Shown here in pieces: positions 1-8,211 of a stretch of DNA of 32,626 nucleotides (positions within the stretch are counted from its first letter, which is position 1; every line of letters starts with the position of its first letter). Source of the stretch: Candidatus Binataceae bacterium (GTDB lineage: Bacteria; Desulfobacterota; Binatia; Binatales; Binataceae); contig JADMIL010000037.1 of the NCBI GenBank assembly GCA_015478645.1, positions 1-32,626 of the forward strand. Reading direction: 5' to 3'. A model generated the notes under the pieces. The model did no database searches and was not told where the DNA came from. It worked only from the letters and a program-made list of their open reading frames with translations. The position numbers and the translations under genes were made by a program.

Positions 1-87
1 ACCGGCCTGCCGCACCACCAACTCTGATTCTGGTACCACCTCGTCAACATACAAGACTGCGGGGGCGGGTCCCCAGACCGACGGCAT
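1..87 (-). CDS. Possible 5' end of the next gene in the polysaccharide locus (partial)
   Basis: An open frame begins at an ATG at 87-85, directly preceded by a GTG at 90-88, and stays open for 29 codons to the edge of the window. The peptide starts MPSVWGPAPAVLYVDEVV. It lies about 50 bases downstream of the stop of the GT4 gene, on the same strand and in the same frame after that stop, as expected for a following operon gene. No clear Shine-Dalgarno sequence precedes it and 29 residues are too few to assign a family. It could also be a chance open frame. Confidence 0.25.
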   Translation of the reverse strand, partial: MPSVWGPAPAVLYVDEVVPESELVVRQAG

Positions 88-138
88 CACCGCCGCATCG
101 ATGCGGCGTCGTTCACAGGGTCGCGATTGGAGGCGGAT

Positions 139-1245
139 CTAGCCGAAAGTGGAAAGCGCGTGGGCGAGCGGCTGCACGCTCCGAATCCATGACGGGCGGT
201 CGCCCTCCGCCAGCGCCGCGGGAGCCGGGCGCGCGAGGGCCGCCGGCAAACCCGTGCGGACCCCCTCGACGGTCGGCGCGATGTAGATGGGTCCTTTGCC
301 GCCAGCCTCGCGCAATTCCGGCATATCGGTCGCGACGACCCGGATACCGCAGGCGCGCGCTTCCATTACGGGAATGCCGAACCCTTCATACAGCGAGGGA
401 AAGACAAAGGCCGCGGCGCCACTATAGAGTGCCGGCAGGTCCTCCTCGGCCACATAGCCGAGCATCTTGATCCGCGCCCGATTGGCTTCAAGCATCGCGG
501 TCAGCCGGCGGTCCTGAGGACGGCCCGGTCCGGCGAACACCAGCGTATAGCCGGCCAGTTCGCCGTCGCGGAGCATGGCGGCGAAGGCTTCAATGAGAAC
601 CTCGACATTCTTGCGGCGAACCGAAACGCCGACGCCGAAGATATAGGGCGTGGTGATGCCGTATTTATCGCGGCAGGCCTGGATCTCGGCCGCCGAGCGC
701 GGCCGGAAGTCGTCCGAGACGGCGGGACGGACGATACCGTCGGTATGGCATCGCAGGGTCGCATAAAGACGATCGGCGGTACCCTGCGAATTAGTCAGGA
801 TCGCATCCGCGCGCCGGCAATCGCGCGCGAAAAAAAGATACAGTGGCAGATTGAGCCGAAAACTCATCGATTCCGGCGCCACCAGATGCACGATGTCGTG
901 GACGCTGGCGACTTTCTTTACGCGGCTCGAGAGTGTGGGGAAAAAGGTCACCGTGGCCCAGAAAGAATCGAGCCGATCGTTGCGGCAGAGCGACCCCAGA
1001 CGCGTTTTGAGCCACGCCGCGCCGCGGATTCGGCCACCCAGCGACCAGGGATCGACGCGCGCGATCCAGCGGTCGGACTGAACCGGCAGCTCAACCGGAA
1101 AGGGGCTGTAAACGTAAAACTCGGCCTCGGGCAGAGCCACATCGAGGGCTTTGCACAGTTCGACCGTATAGCGAATAAAGCCGGTGCCGTAGCGCTTCAG
1201 ATTGCGGCCGTCGATCCCGATTCTGAGACGGCGATTAGCAGGCAA
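139..1245 (-). CDS. GT4-type glycosyltransferase (group 1)
   Basis: This 368-residue protein is a predicted cytoplasmic, retaining nucleotide-sugar glycosyltransferase that would add one sugar to the lipid-linked repeat unit. The GT-B fold is indicated by an N-terminal acceptor domain (IGIDGRNLKRYGTG near residue 9; SVHDIVHL near 114) and a C-terminal donor domain. The latter holds GVGVSVRRKN (about 204-213) and the family signature EGFGIPVMEA at 287-296 with the E-x7-E spacing. The start is TTG at 1245, chosen because GGGAG lies 7 bases upstream and no in-frame ATG precedes the conserved core. It follows the Wzy-like gene after 80 bases. Sugar specificity cannot be read from the sequence. 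The C-terminus is rich in Ala/Pro and slightly divergent. Confidence 0.9.
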   Translation of the reverse strand: MPANRRLRIGIDGRNLKRYGTGFIRYTVELCKALDVALPEAEFYVYSPFPVELPVQSDRWIARVDPWSLGGRIRGAAWLKTRLGSLCRNDRLDSFWATVTFFPTLSSRVKKVASVHDIVHLVAPESMSFRLNLPLYLFFARDCRRADAILTNSQGTADRLYATLRCHTDGIVRPAVSDDFRPRSAAEIQACRDKYGITTPYIFGVGVSVRRKNVEVLIEAFAAMLRDGELAGYTLVFAGPGRPQDRRLTAMLEANRARIKMLGYVAEEDLPALYSGAAAFVFPSLYEGFGIPVMEARACGIRVVATDMPELREAGGKGPIYIAPTVEGVRTGLPAALARPAPAALAEGDRPSWIRSVQPLAHALSTFG

Positions 1246-1325
1246 GCTGGTTCTCCCTCATTGGCGTTGAATTTGATCTGCTGAATACATCGATCCGCGC
1301 GATCGGGATGCGCCGCGCGTGACCA

Positions 1326-2852
1326 CTATCCTTGGTATCCGCCGGTCGGCGCGAAGGCGGCGGCACGGCGTCCCGGCCGCGCGCCGTTGGCGGTCGCGGC
1401 GCGGCCTTGGTGCGTCCGCTCGACGAATTGGCGGGCGTGGGCCGGAACGTCCCGGCAGGCGATCATCGTGACCATAAACATCACCGGCATGTAACTGACG
1501 GCGCCGGTAAACGAGGTATCCGAGATACCGTCGACCAGCAGAAAAACCAGAAACCCAAGGATCGTTGAACTTGTCCAATCGCCGTTTTCGGGATTCGATC
1601 GGTTCAGGCTTACGGCCACGGTGCGGATTAGCGGTAGCCACACCACGACGAAGCCGGCCACGCCGAGATCGAGCAGCGTTTCGGCCAGGGCGTTATGCGC
1701 CTCGCCGGCCCAGGGCAGAATCTCCAGCAGCAGGGCGCGCGCGCCGAGATAGCCGTGGCCGAGGATCGGCTGCGCGGTAAACAGCGAAAAAACCGCGCCC
1801 CATAAGCCGACGCGCCCGGTCATGGAATAGAACTCGCCCGCGCTCTGGCCGCGCATCAGGAAGAGCATGACCGCATTGGGATTGCCGGCGAGATCGTCGG
1901 CCGCCGTCATGAAATTGGTGCCGACGTTCATAATCGCCAGGCCGGCCACGAGCGCGGTGAGCAGGACGGCCCACGAAATGATGCGCATCTGCGAATAGCG
2001 GCGCAGCAAAATCACCAGCAGCGCGGCGAGCGTGGCGATCAGCGGGCCGCGGGCGCGGGTCGCGGCGAGGATCACCAACAGCGGAATCAGGTACGCCCAG
2101 ACCGGCAGGCCGAGCAGGCGCCGCCGCCACCCTCCGCGCGTGGCCAACGCATCGCATGCGAGAAAGACGATCGCGGCGCCGGTCTCGGCGCCGGCGCCAA
2201 TCGGCTGCATCGCGAACCAGGTAAAGCGCGCCTGGCGATTCCAGGAAAATTCCGTCAGCTCATGGGAGATCCGGGTGCCGCTGGCCCAGGGAAAAACCAC
2301 CGCCAGTCCGGCGCAGACCAAAACGGTTATCAGCAGCGTACCGCCAAAGGTCTCGAGCAGTACGCGCGGCCCGAGCCGGCGCACCGCGCAGAACACGAAC
2401 AAATAAAGGATCGCCAATTCGGTCGCGCGCACCAGCGTAAGCTTTGGCGCGTCAGACCAGCCGATCGACAGCACAGCGATCGCGACATACGCCAGCAGCA
2501 TCCGTTCGTTGAAGCTCGGTTGCAGTTTTTGCTTCAGAATGACGAGGAAATTTATCATCGAGATGCCTGCGACCAGGGCATAGAGGGCGAGTTCGACGGC
2601 GACCTGGCTGTCGATGTCCCCGGAGAGCGCCGCAGTGGCGTCGCGCGAGCGGAACTTGATTTGCGCCACCAGCAGCAGGAAAAACGCCCCCTTGAGCGCC
2701 AATTCGGGCCGCTGAAAGATGAACCATCCGAGGAGGATCGCGGCGACGAGCGCGGCGAGACCCAGCAGTCCAAACTGGCCGAGCGCGCAGGCGAATCCCA
2801 CCGCGACGGCGAAGAACGCGGCGGCGCCGATTTCGGCTCGCGAAAGACTCAT
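1326..2852 (-). CDS. O-antigen ligase/polymerase-like membrane protein (Wzy_C family)
   Basis: The protein has 508 residues and about a dozen hydrophobic segments. It is a likely inner-membrane polysaccharide polymerase (Wzy) that joins undecaprenyl-linked repeat units on the periplasmic side. The stretch MTGRVGLWGAVFSLF, PILGHGY and AHNALAETLLDLGVAG is the typical Wzy_C/WaaL periplasmic-loop signature (GR-x-LW, G-x-G, H-N). The start is the ATG at 2852-2850, which overlaps the TGA of the upstream GT4 gene as ATGA and has AGGGG 8 bases upstream; a longer upstream open frame is a shadow of that gene. The C-terminus (about the last 35 residues) is basic, Ala-rich and probably cytoplasmic. Polymerase and ligase cannot be told apart by sequence alone; the Wza/Wzc/Wzx context favours Wzy. 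Confidence 0.85.
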   Translation of the reverse strand: MSLSRAEIGAAAFFAVAVGFACALGQFGLLGLAALVAAILLGWFIFQRPELALKGAFFLLLVAQIKFRSRDATAALSGDIDSQVAVELALYALVAGISMINFLVILKQKLQPSFNERMLLAYVAIAVLSIGWSDAPKLTLVRATELAILYLFVFCAVRRLGPRVLLETFGGTLLITVLVCAGLAVVFPWASGTRISHELTEFSWNRQARFTWFAMQPIGAGAETGAAIVFLACDALATRGGWRRRLLGLPVWAYLIPLLVILAATRARGPLIATLAALLVILLRRYSQMRIISWAVLLTALVAGLAIMNVGTNFMTAADDLAGNPNAVMLFLMRGQSAGEFYSMTGRVGLWGAVFSLFTAQPILGHGYLGARALLLEILPWAGEAHNALAETLLDLGVAGFVVVWLPLIRTVAVSLNRSNPENGDWTSSTILGFLVFLLVDGISDTSFTGAVSYMPVMFMVTMIACRDVPAHARQFVERTHQGRAATANGARPGRRAAAFAPTGGYQG

Positions 2853-4153
2853 CGCATGCGCCCCTGGCGGCTCGCGCCAGCGGACGGCGCCGCCGCGGAA
2901 TCGGCCTCCGCGCCGATGCCCCCGAGGATTTCGTCGTACGCCGCGGCGAGCGCCGCCGCCTTGTGATCGGACAGAAAATCCTGCGCGACCCGGCGCCGTC
3001 CGCCCTCGCCAAGGCGCTCGCGCAGACCGGCGTCGCGGGCCAGCGCGAGCATCGCGGCGGTGATCGCGCCGATCGCACGGGCGGGCGTATCCGCGGGAAT
3101 TTTGCAGCCGGTCTCGGGCGTGACCTGCATGGCCGGTCCGCCGCAATCGAGGCAGATCACCGGACGTCCCGCCGCCATCGCTTCGATACAGACCCATCCG
3201 CCGGAGTCGTGCAGGCTCGGATGGACCAGGACGTGGCTGCGGGCGAGTTCGGCGAGGACCTCCGCACGCGGCAGATTTCCGCGAAAGCTTACCTTGCCGG
3301 CGACCCCGAGCCGCGCCGCCATCCGTTCGAGGTTGCGCCGCTCCGGTCCGTTCCCGATTAGCACGTAACGGCCCGCGCCGAACTCGCGCTCAAAGCGCGC
3401 AAAGGCCTCAAGTCCCAGATGGAAGCCCTTCCAGTGGAGCAGGCGGCCCGTGCTGAGAAATTGCAGCGGGGCTTCGTCATTGCGCGCGATCGCGCCCAGG
3501 GCGCGCAACTCCGCGGCCGGCAGGCTGACTTCGGAACAGACCCGCGCCACGCGGCATCCCAGGCGTTCGAGGGTGCGCGCGGTCTCCGCGGTCTTGGCCA
3601 GGCCCAGCGCCGATCGCCGCGCGGTCATCCGCACGAACGGATCGAGGTCTTCGGCGGCGCGCCCGATCACGCGCGCGGCCTCATAGGCGCGTCCGCGCCA
3701 ACTGAAAGTCTTCCAAAAGGACGCGGGCGCCGATTCCGCGCCACCCACCGGACCCCAGACGAAGGGCACGTCGAGCAGGCTGATAAAGCTGGGCACCCAG
3801 TATTTGCCGAAGGTCACATGATGGATCAGATCGAAACCGGTTTCACGATGGGCGCGGCGGACCAGCGGAAAAATCGCCGCCTGCCACAAATAATAATAGA
3901 GCGCGACGCCGCGTTTGCCGCGCTTCCAAAAGCGCGCCCAGGACGGCAGGTCGTAGTAGATCCAGCGCACCCCGGGCAGTGGCTCACGCGCGATCGCCCG
4001 CTCGATCGCCGCGCGATTGTTCGCCCGCGTAAGCGCCCAGACGTCGTGATAGCGCGCGATTTGACGTATCCAATCCCAGCCCACGCCCGGTTCGGAGCCG
4101 CTGCCGGGCTCGCACGAATAGGCCGAGACCAGAACCTTGAGGCGCGTCCTCAT
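2849..4153 (-). CDS. GT4-type glycosyltransferase
   Basis: This 434-residue GT-B glycosyltransferase is probably cytoplasmic and acts on the lipid-linked oligosaccharide. The N-terminus carries the glycine-rich acceptor loop (SAYSCEPGSGSEPGVGWDW, residues 10-28), a form common in exopolysaccharide glycosyltransferases. The donor domain has STGRLLHWKG (234-243), VLIGNGP (254-260), a hydrophobic strand ending HPSLHDSGGWVCIEAMAAG (311-329) and PVICLDCGGP (331-340). In this protein the usual E-G-F-G is replaced by D-S-G-G-W, but the following E in CIEAMA is kept. The ATG at 4153 has GGAGG 7 bases upstream and overlaps the stop of the preceding gene as ATGA. Its own stop overlaps the Wzy-like gene in the same way, so the three are probably translationally coupled. 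Donor and acceptor are unknown. Confidence 0.9.
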   Translation of the reverse strand: MRTRLKVLVSAYSCEPGSGSEPGVGWDWIRQIARYHDVWALTRANNRAAIERAIAREPLPGVRWIYYDLPSWARFWKRGKRGVALYYYLWQAAIFPLVRRAHRETGFDLIHHVTFGKYWVPSFISLLDVPFVWGPVGGAESAPASFWKTFSWRGRAYEAARVIGRAAEDLDPFVRMTARRSALGLAKTAETARTLERLGCRVARVCSEVSLPAAELRALGAIARNDEAPLQFLSTGRLLHWKGFHLGLEAFARFEREFGAGRYVLIGNGPERRNLERMAARLGVAGKVSFRGNLPRAEVLAELARSHVLVHPSLHDSGGWVCIEAMAAGRPVICLDCGGPAMQVTPETGCKIPADTPARAIGAITAAMLALARDAGLRERLGEGGRRRVAQDFLSDHKAAALAAAYDEILGGIGAEADSAAAPSAGASRQGRMR

Positions 4154-6780
4154 CGGTCCGCCTCCGGATCGGCCACCGCCAGGTTGATCAGCATCGCCAG
4201 CCGCCGCAGCTTGCCCAGGTCGGCGGCCCGTTCGTCGGCATAGGTGGCGAGTTCGCCCGCCAGGTACAACAGGTAAAGCGGTTTGAGCAGGCCGCGATCG
4301 AGCTCGACGCGGTCCAGATAGGCGCCGGCCCAGCGCGCCGCCTCGCCGTCCGCGCCGAACTCGCGCCAGACCCGGGCCGGCGAATAGTGGCGCAGCAGGG
4401 TCAACGTCTGGGTGAAGAAATGACAGAGATCCCAGCCCGCCGGAGTTTCGCGGCTCGAGTATTCCCAATCGAAGACGTAGAGCTTGCCGTCCAGCCGCCG
4501 CACGTTCCACGGGGCAAAGTCGCCATGCGACAGATGGCAGACGATGATCTGCTTGCCCATCCGCTCGGCGAGCCATGCCGCCGCATGGTCGAGCACGCGG
4601 CGGAAGTAGGGATGGCGCACGGCGCGGATCCGTCCGGTCAGGCCGCGCCAGAAGCCGCTCTGCTCGAGGGCGCCGCGGGCGCTATCGATCGCGCTCAACT
4701 GGCAGATGATGTCGAGGTACTCCGCGCCGAAGGGATCGGGCGCCGCCGCAGCCCGGATGGCGGGTGCGGATTGCAGGCTGAACGGATTGCCGTTCCATTG
4801 GCCGGCGGTCAGCAGCCGCGGCAGGTCGAACACCCGCTGGCCGAGTTCGCCGAGGCGCTGGATCGTCGCCACCTCGTTGCGCACGAGCGCGCCGGTCGCC
4901 GGATTCGCGGCGACCTTGGCGTAGCCGAGGACCTCGCCCTGCCGGGTCAGCACCTGGATAACGGTCTTGCAATGCGGTCCGGGGGTGCCGGTGGAAACCG
5001 CGAAACCCAGGTCGTCGCGGTGCAGAAGCTTCCTGAGGTGGTCGAAGAGCGTCGCCTCGCCCACCGGCGCGACGACCGGACCGGCGGCGCCGGCTATTAC
5101 CGCCACCGGCACGAGCAGCTGGTCGATCAGTCGCCGGCGGCCGGCCGCGGCCCGCAGCATCGTCTTGACCGCGCGGCCGCGCCTGCTATGGGCGTTGTAG
5201 AGTTCCAGCGCCGGGCCCATGAGCGATCGATCGCGCGGGAGCAGGAAGCCGCGGCCGTCGCCCAGCCTGAGCCAGACAAAGGCGTCGGAGGCGTCGCGCG
5301 CGGCGTCCGACGGCCCGCGGCCGATCGCAAACCGGCTCTGCCCCGCACGCAGGACCACGGCCGCCAGCCCATCGAGATCACGCGCGCGCGAACCTAGCGG
5401 CGATCGCGCGCGGCGCGCCCAATAACGGGTATGCAAATGATCGAGGCAGACCTCGGCGGCCTCGCGCGCCACCTGACCCGGATCGTTCGCGCCGTCCACC
5501 ACAAAGGCGTTGGGCAATTCGGCGGCGAGATCGCGATAGGCCCGGCGCTGGCGGGTCAATTCCGCGGCCGCAACCTCCTGCTTGCGCGCGAGCAGAGCCG
5601 GTTCCGGCACGTCGAGCACGAGCCACAGATCGGGGCGCGGCACGATCCGCCGGGCCATTCGCAACCACCACGCCGGGCCGCCATAGCGATAGCGCCGGGG
5701 ATCGACGATCAGATCGTCGAAGTAGCGATCCGAAAAAATCAGCGTGGTATGCGCCAGCGCGGGGCGCAGCCGCACGGCATAGCCGAGAATATATTGCGCG
5801 ACGTAGAGGGCAATTTTGGCCGCCGAAGCGGCGCGCGCGCGCGGCGGCGCGCCATGCGGATCGGTGACCGGCGGTCCGGTGGTGCCGCGCCCCAGCACGG
5901 CGGGCCGCAAATGGAACGAACTGGTATGCCTGAAGGCGCCGCCCAGATTGCTCCGCAGGCCCTCGATCAACGTGCTCTTGCCCGCGCCGTCCGGTCCGAG
6001 CACGGCCACCAGCAGGCCTGACGGATTACGCCAGCGCCGCCATTGACGGCCGAGTTCGGGCCACCAGTAACGTATCGGCGCGAGCGGATCGCGGCGGATC
6101 ACGCGCCGCCGCAGCGCCCGCCGCAGGCCGGCGATGTCCGCGTCGAGCGGCTCCCAGCGCCGCGCGTCGATCCATTCGATAAGCCGCGCGCCGGGCACCG
6201 CGCCGAACAGATCGCGCGCGATTTCAGCGGCTTCGGCGCCGAGCGTGCCGCGTAGTTCCGCCAGCCGTTCCCGCTGATGCGCCGGGATCGACAGCTTGGA
6301 GATTTTCTTGATCAGCAAGTAGGCGAACTCGACTGCCGGGGCGGCCACCCGGAAGCCGTTCCAGTCGCGCGCGCCCGCCAGTAGCCGTGCGGTCGAAAGA
6401 TAGATGAGGCCATCGCGGCGGTAGTCGGTAGCCGCGTCAACCAGGGTGAAGCCGGGCTCGCCGTCGCAGCGCGCGACGAAGAAAAAGCCGGTGGCCTCGT
6501 GCTGCAGCAACTGCACGATGCGGCCCTGGCAATCGGCTTCGAGCGCGGCTTCAATCACCTCGAGGTGGCGCGGATCGATCGCGAGGTCAAAATCGCCGCC
6601 GCTCCAGGCTGGTAGCTGGCCCCATCCGTGGAGCACGCAATAGTCCACCTGATCGCGCGCGAAGCGGCGGCCCAGCGCCGCCAGCGCTCCGTCACCACCG
6701 CGGTCCGGCGCCGTGGCCGGATTCACGGACGGCTCCGGCGCGAGCGGATGGGCGGCGGCGATGCGCTTGACGGATTCCAT
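4150..6780 (-). CDS. Multidomain protein: nucleotidyltransferase-like region + thymidylate-kinase-like P-loop + APH/choline-kinase-like domain
   Basis: This 876-residue protein appears to contain three units. Residues about 35-230 resemble the N-terminal region of thymidylate-kinase-like proteins of polysaccharide loci, with a nucleotidyltransferase-like VLHGWGQLPAWSGGDFDLAI (49-68). Residues about 255-450 form a thymidylate-kinase-like P-loop domain: GPDGAGKST at 262-270, SDRYFDDL at 350-357 and LVLDVPEPALLARK at 387-400. Residues about 580-850 form an APH/choline-kinase-like domain: a probable ATP lysine in YAKVAA (K622), catalytic HGDFAPWN (752-759) and metal-binding DWEY (771-774). No transmembrane segment is evident. 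ATG at 6780 is the start; a 20-bp palindrome lies just upstream. The stop overlaps the GT4 start as ATGA. The substrate is unknown; phosphorylation of a sugar, nucleoside or glycan is inference. Housekeeping Tmk is a poor alternative because Tmk proteins are about 210 residues. Confidence 0.8.
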   Translation of the reverse strand: MESVKRIAAAHPLAPEPSVNPATAPDRGGDGALAALGRRFARDQVDYCVLHGWGQLPAWSGGDFDLAIDPRHLEVIEAALEADCQGRIVQLLQHEATGFFFVARCDGEPGFTLVDAATDYRRDGLIYLSTARLLAGARDWNGFRVAAPAVEFAYLLIKKISKLSIPAHQRERLAELRGTLGAEAAEIARDLFGAVPGARLIEWIDARRWEPLDADIAGLRRALRRRVIRRDPLAPIRYWWPELGRQWRRWRNPSGLLVAVLGPDGAGKSTLIEGLRSNLGGAFRHTSSFHLRPAVLGRGTTGPPVTDPHGAPPRARAASAAKIALYVAQYILGYAVRLRPALAHTTLIFSDRYFDDLIVDPRRYRYGGPAWWLRMARRIVPRPDLWLVLDVPEPALLARKQEVAAAELTRQRRAYRDLAAELPNAFVVDGANDPGQVAREAAEVCLDHLHTRYWARRARSPLGSRARDLDGLAAVVLRAGQSRFAIGRGPSDAARDASDAFVWLRLGDGRGFLLPRDRSLMGPALELYNAHSRRGRAVKTMLRAAAGRRRLIDQLLVPVAVIAGAAGPVVAPVGEATLFDHLRKLLHRDDLGFAVSTGTPGPHCKTVIQVLTRQGEVLGYAKVAANPATGALVRNEVATIQRLGELGQRVFDLPRLLTAGQWNGNPFSLQSAPAIRAAAAPDPFGAEYLDIICQLSAIDSARGALEQSGFWRGLTGRIRAVRHPYFRRVLDHAAAWLAERMGKQIIVCHLSHGDFAPWNVRRLDGKLYVFDWEYSSRETPAGWDLCHFFTQTLTLLRHYSPARVWREFGADGEAARWAGAYLDRVELDRGLLKPLYLLYLAGELATYADERAADLGKLRRLAMLINLAVADPEADR

Positions 6781-6793
6781 GGGGTTTGCATTC

Positions 6794-6813
6794 GATCGCC
6801 GGCGCCGGCGATC
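6794..6813. repeat. Perfect 20-bp palindrome between flippase and fusion-kinase genes
   Basis: GATCGCCGGCGCCGGCGATC reads the same on both strands. It sits in the 31-base gap, overlapping the last bases of the flippase stop codon, and is followed on the minus strand by 13 bases before the kinase ATG. No T-run follows it, so it is not a standard terminator. It could form a hairpin or be a chance product of the high GC content. Confidence 0.5.
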
Positions 6814-8179
6814 AGGAGGATTGCTCCAGCGGCGGGCCGGCAGTCAGATCGCCGCCCGCCGCCGGCCCGGAATTGAGCGCCTCGAGGCCTTTCCAGAGCG
6901 CGATCGCCAGGGCGATGAGGTAGCTCAGCGCGAAGACCGCGGCGACCCCGTTCAAACTGCCCGCGAGCAGCACCGGCACCGACAGAAACACCGTCATCAG
7001 GCCGGGCACCGCCCAGATTATTGCGATTACGCGAGTTTCGCCCGCCGCCCGAATCACCACGCTCATCACCTGCACGGCGGCCGACGCGGCGTAGGCGAGA
7101 CCGAACAGCAATACCAGTTCCGCATAGCCGTGATACTTGTTGGCGAAAAAATGGCGCGCGATCTGTTCGTAAAAGACCGTCACGCCGAGGCCGTAAACCA
7201 GCGACCCGCCGACGCATGCGCAAAACCATCCGGTCAGGTAGCGGCGCAGTTCGTGGGCCTTTTCCGGCTGATCGAAATGGGCCGAGACATACGGCAGCAT
7301 CAGCGGCGTGATCGAACGAATCATCGGGAACAACGGGCGCATCAGATTGGCCACGACGCTAATCGCGGCGGCCGCCTTGAGGCCGAGAAAGAGCGGCGTC
7401 ATGACCAGCAGAATCTGGCTCGACGACCATTGCGCGATGGTCGCGATCGCATTCCAGCTCCCGTATTGCCAATGGTCGCGCAGCACGCTGCGCGGTGAGA
7501 CCACGTCCGCCCCGGTGGCGCTCCATTGCGGCTTGAGGAACGCGATCGTAACGATCGACCCGAGCATCGCCGCGAGCCCGGTGGCCAGAAACGCGGTCAG
7601 CACCGAGAGCATATGATGGCGTTGCAGGAGGCACAGCAGGCTCACGATGGTCAGCGCGTAGACGGCCGAACCCAGCGCCGCCCATTGCGCCTGGCCGCGT
7701 ACATAACAGGCCGGCCGCACGAACCAGGCGAGTAGCACAAAGGCCGCCGCCGCCGCGATGCCCCATAGCGCCAGCGCCATCTCGGGCGCATGCGCATGGC
7801 CGACGATCACCGCTCCGAGCGCGAGCGCGCCCGCCGCCAGCGCCGCCAGCGCCCAGTGAACTTTGAGCAGCAGGCCGACATACTGCGGAAACTGGCGCGC
7901 GTACTTGCGCGCACCATAGACCATCATCGGCTCGGTCAGCACCGCGGTATGCAGCGAGGCGGTGAGGAAGAAGACCGAGAGCGCCACCGCATAGGCGCCG
8001 TAAGCGGTCGCGTGCAGCCAGCGCGCCAGCAGGATGTTTATGGTGAAATTGGCGCCGTAGAAGAGCGCCTGATCGAGGATGGCGAAGCCGTCGCGGCGCA
8101 ACCATCGGGTCGCCGCGCCCGACGCTTTCACCGCCGGCGGCGCGATCAGCTTTTCCGCCGCACTACAGGACGCGCTCAT
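6812..8179 (-). CDS. Wzx-like polysaccharide flippase (MATE/PST family)
   Basis: This 455-residue, very hydrophobic protein has about 12 predicted membrane helices. It would flip the undecaprenyl-pyrophosphate-linked repeat unit from the cytoplasmic to the periplasmic face of the inner membrane. The N-terminal pattern, in which a short basic cytoplasmic tail leads into FAILDQALFYGANFTINILLA, is typical of the polysaccharide biosynthesis/oligosaccharide flippase family. No sharp catalytic motif exists in this family, so the call rests on topology and context. ATG at 8179 is the start; it lies 32 bases after the WbaP stop and has only a weak ribosome-binding site. The C-terminus (PAAGGDLTAGPPLEQSS) is soluble. 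A multidrug transporter is possible but unlikely between WbaP and glycosyltransferases. Confidence 0.85.
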   Translation of the reverse strand: MSASCSAAEKLIAPPAVKASGAATRWLRRDGFAILDQALFYGANFTINILLARWLHATAYGAYAVALSVFFLTASLHTAVLTEPMMVYGARKYARQFPQYVGLLLKVHWALAALAAGALALGAVIVGHAHAPEMALALWGIAAAAAFVLLAWFVRPACYVRGQAQWAALGSAVYALTIVSLLCLLQRHHMLSVLTAFLATGLAAMLGSIVTIAFLKPQWSATGADVVSPRSVLRDHWQYGSWNAIATIAQWSSSQILLVMTPLFLGLKAAAAISVVANLMRPLFPMIRSITPLMLPYVSAHFDQPEKAHELRRYLTGWFCACVGGSLVYGLGVTVFYEQIARHFFANKYHGYAELVLLFGLAYAASAAVQVMSVVIRAAGETRVIAIIWAVPGLMTVFLSVPVLLAGSLNGVAAVFALSYLIALAIALWKGLEALNSGPAAGGDLTAGPPLEQSS

Positions 8180-8211
8180 GTATGGTTCGGCTGACTAATG
8201 CCCGTCATCAG

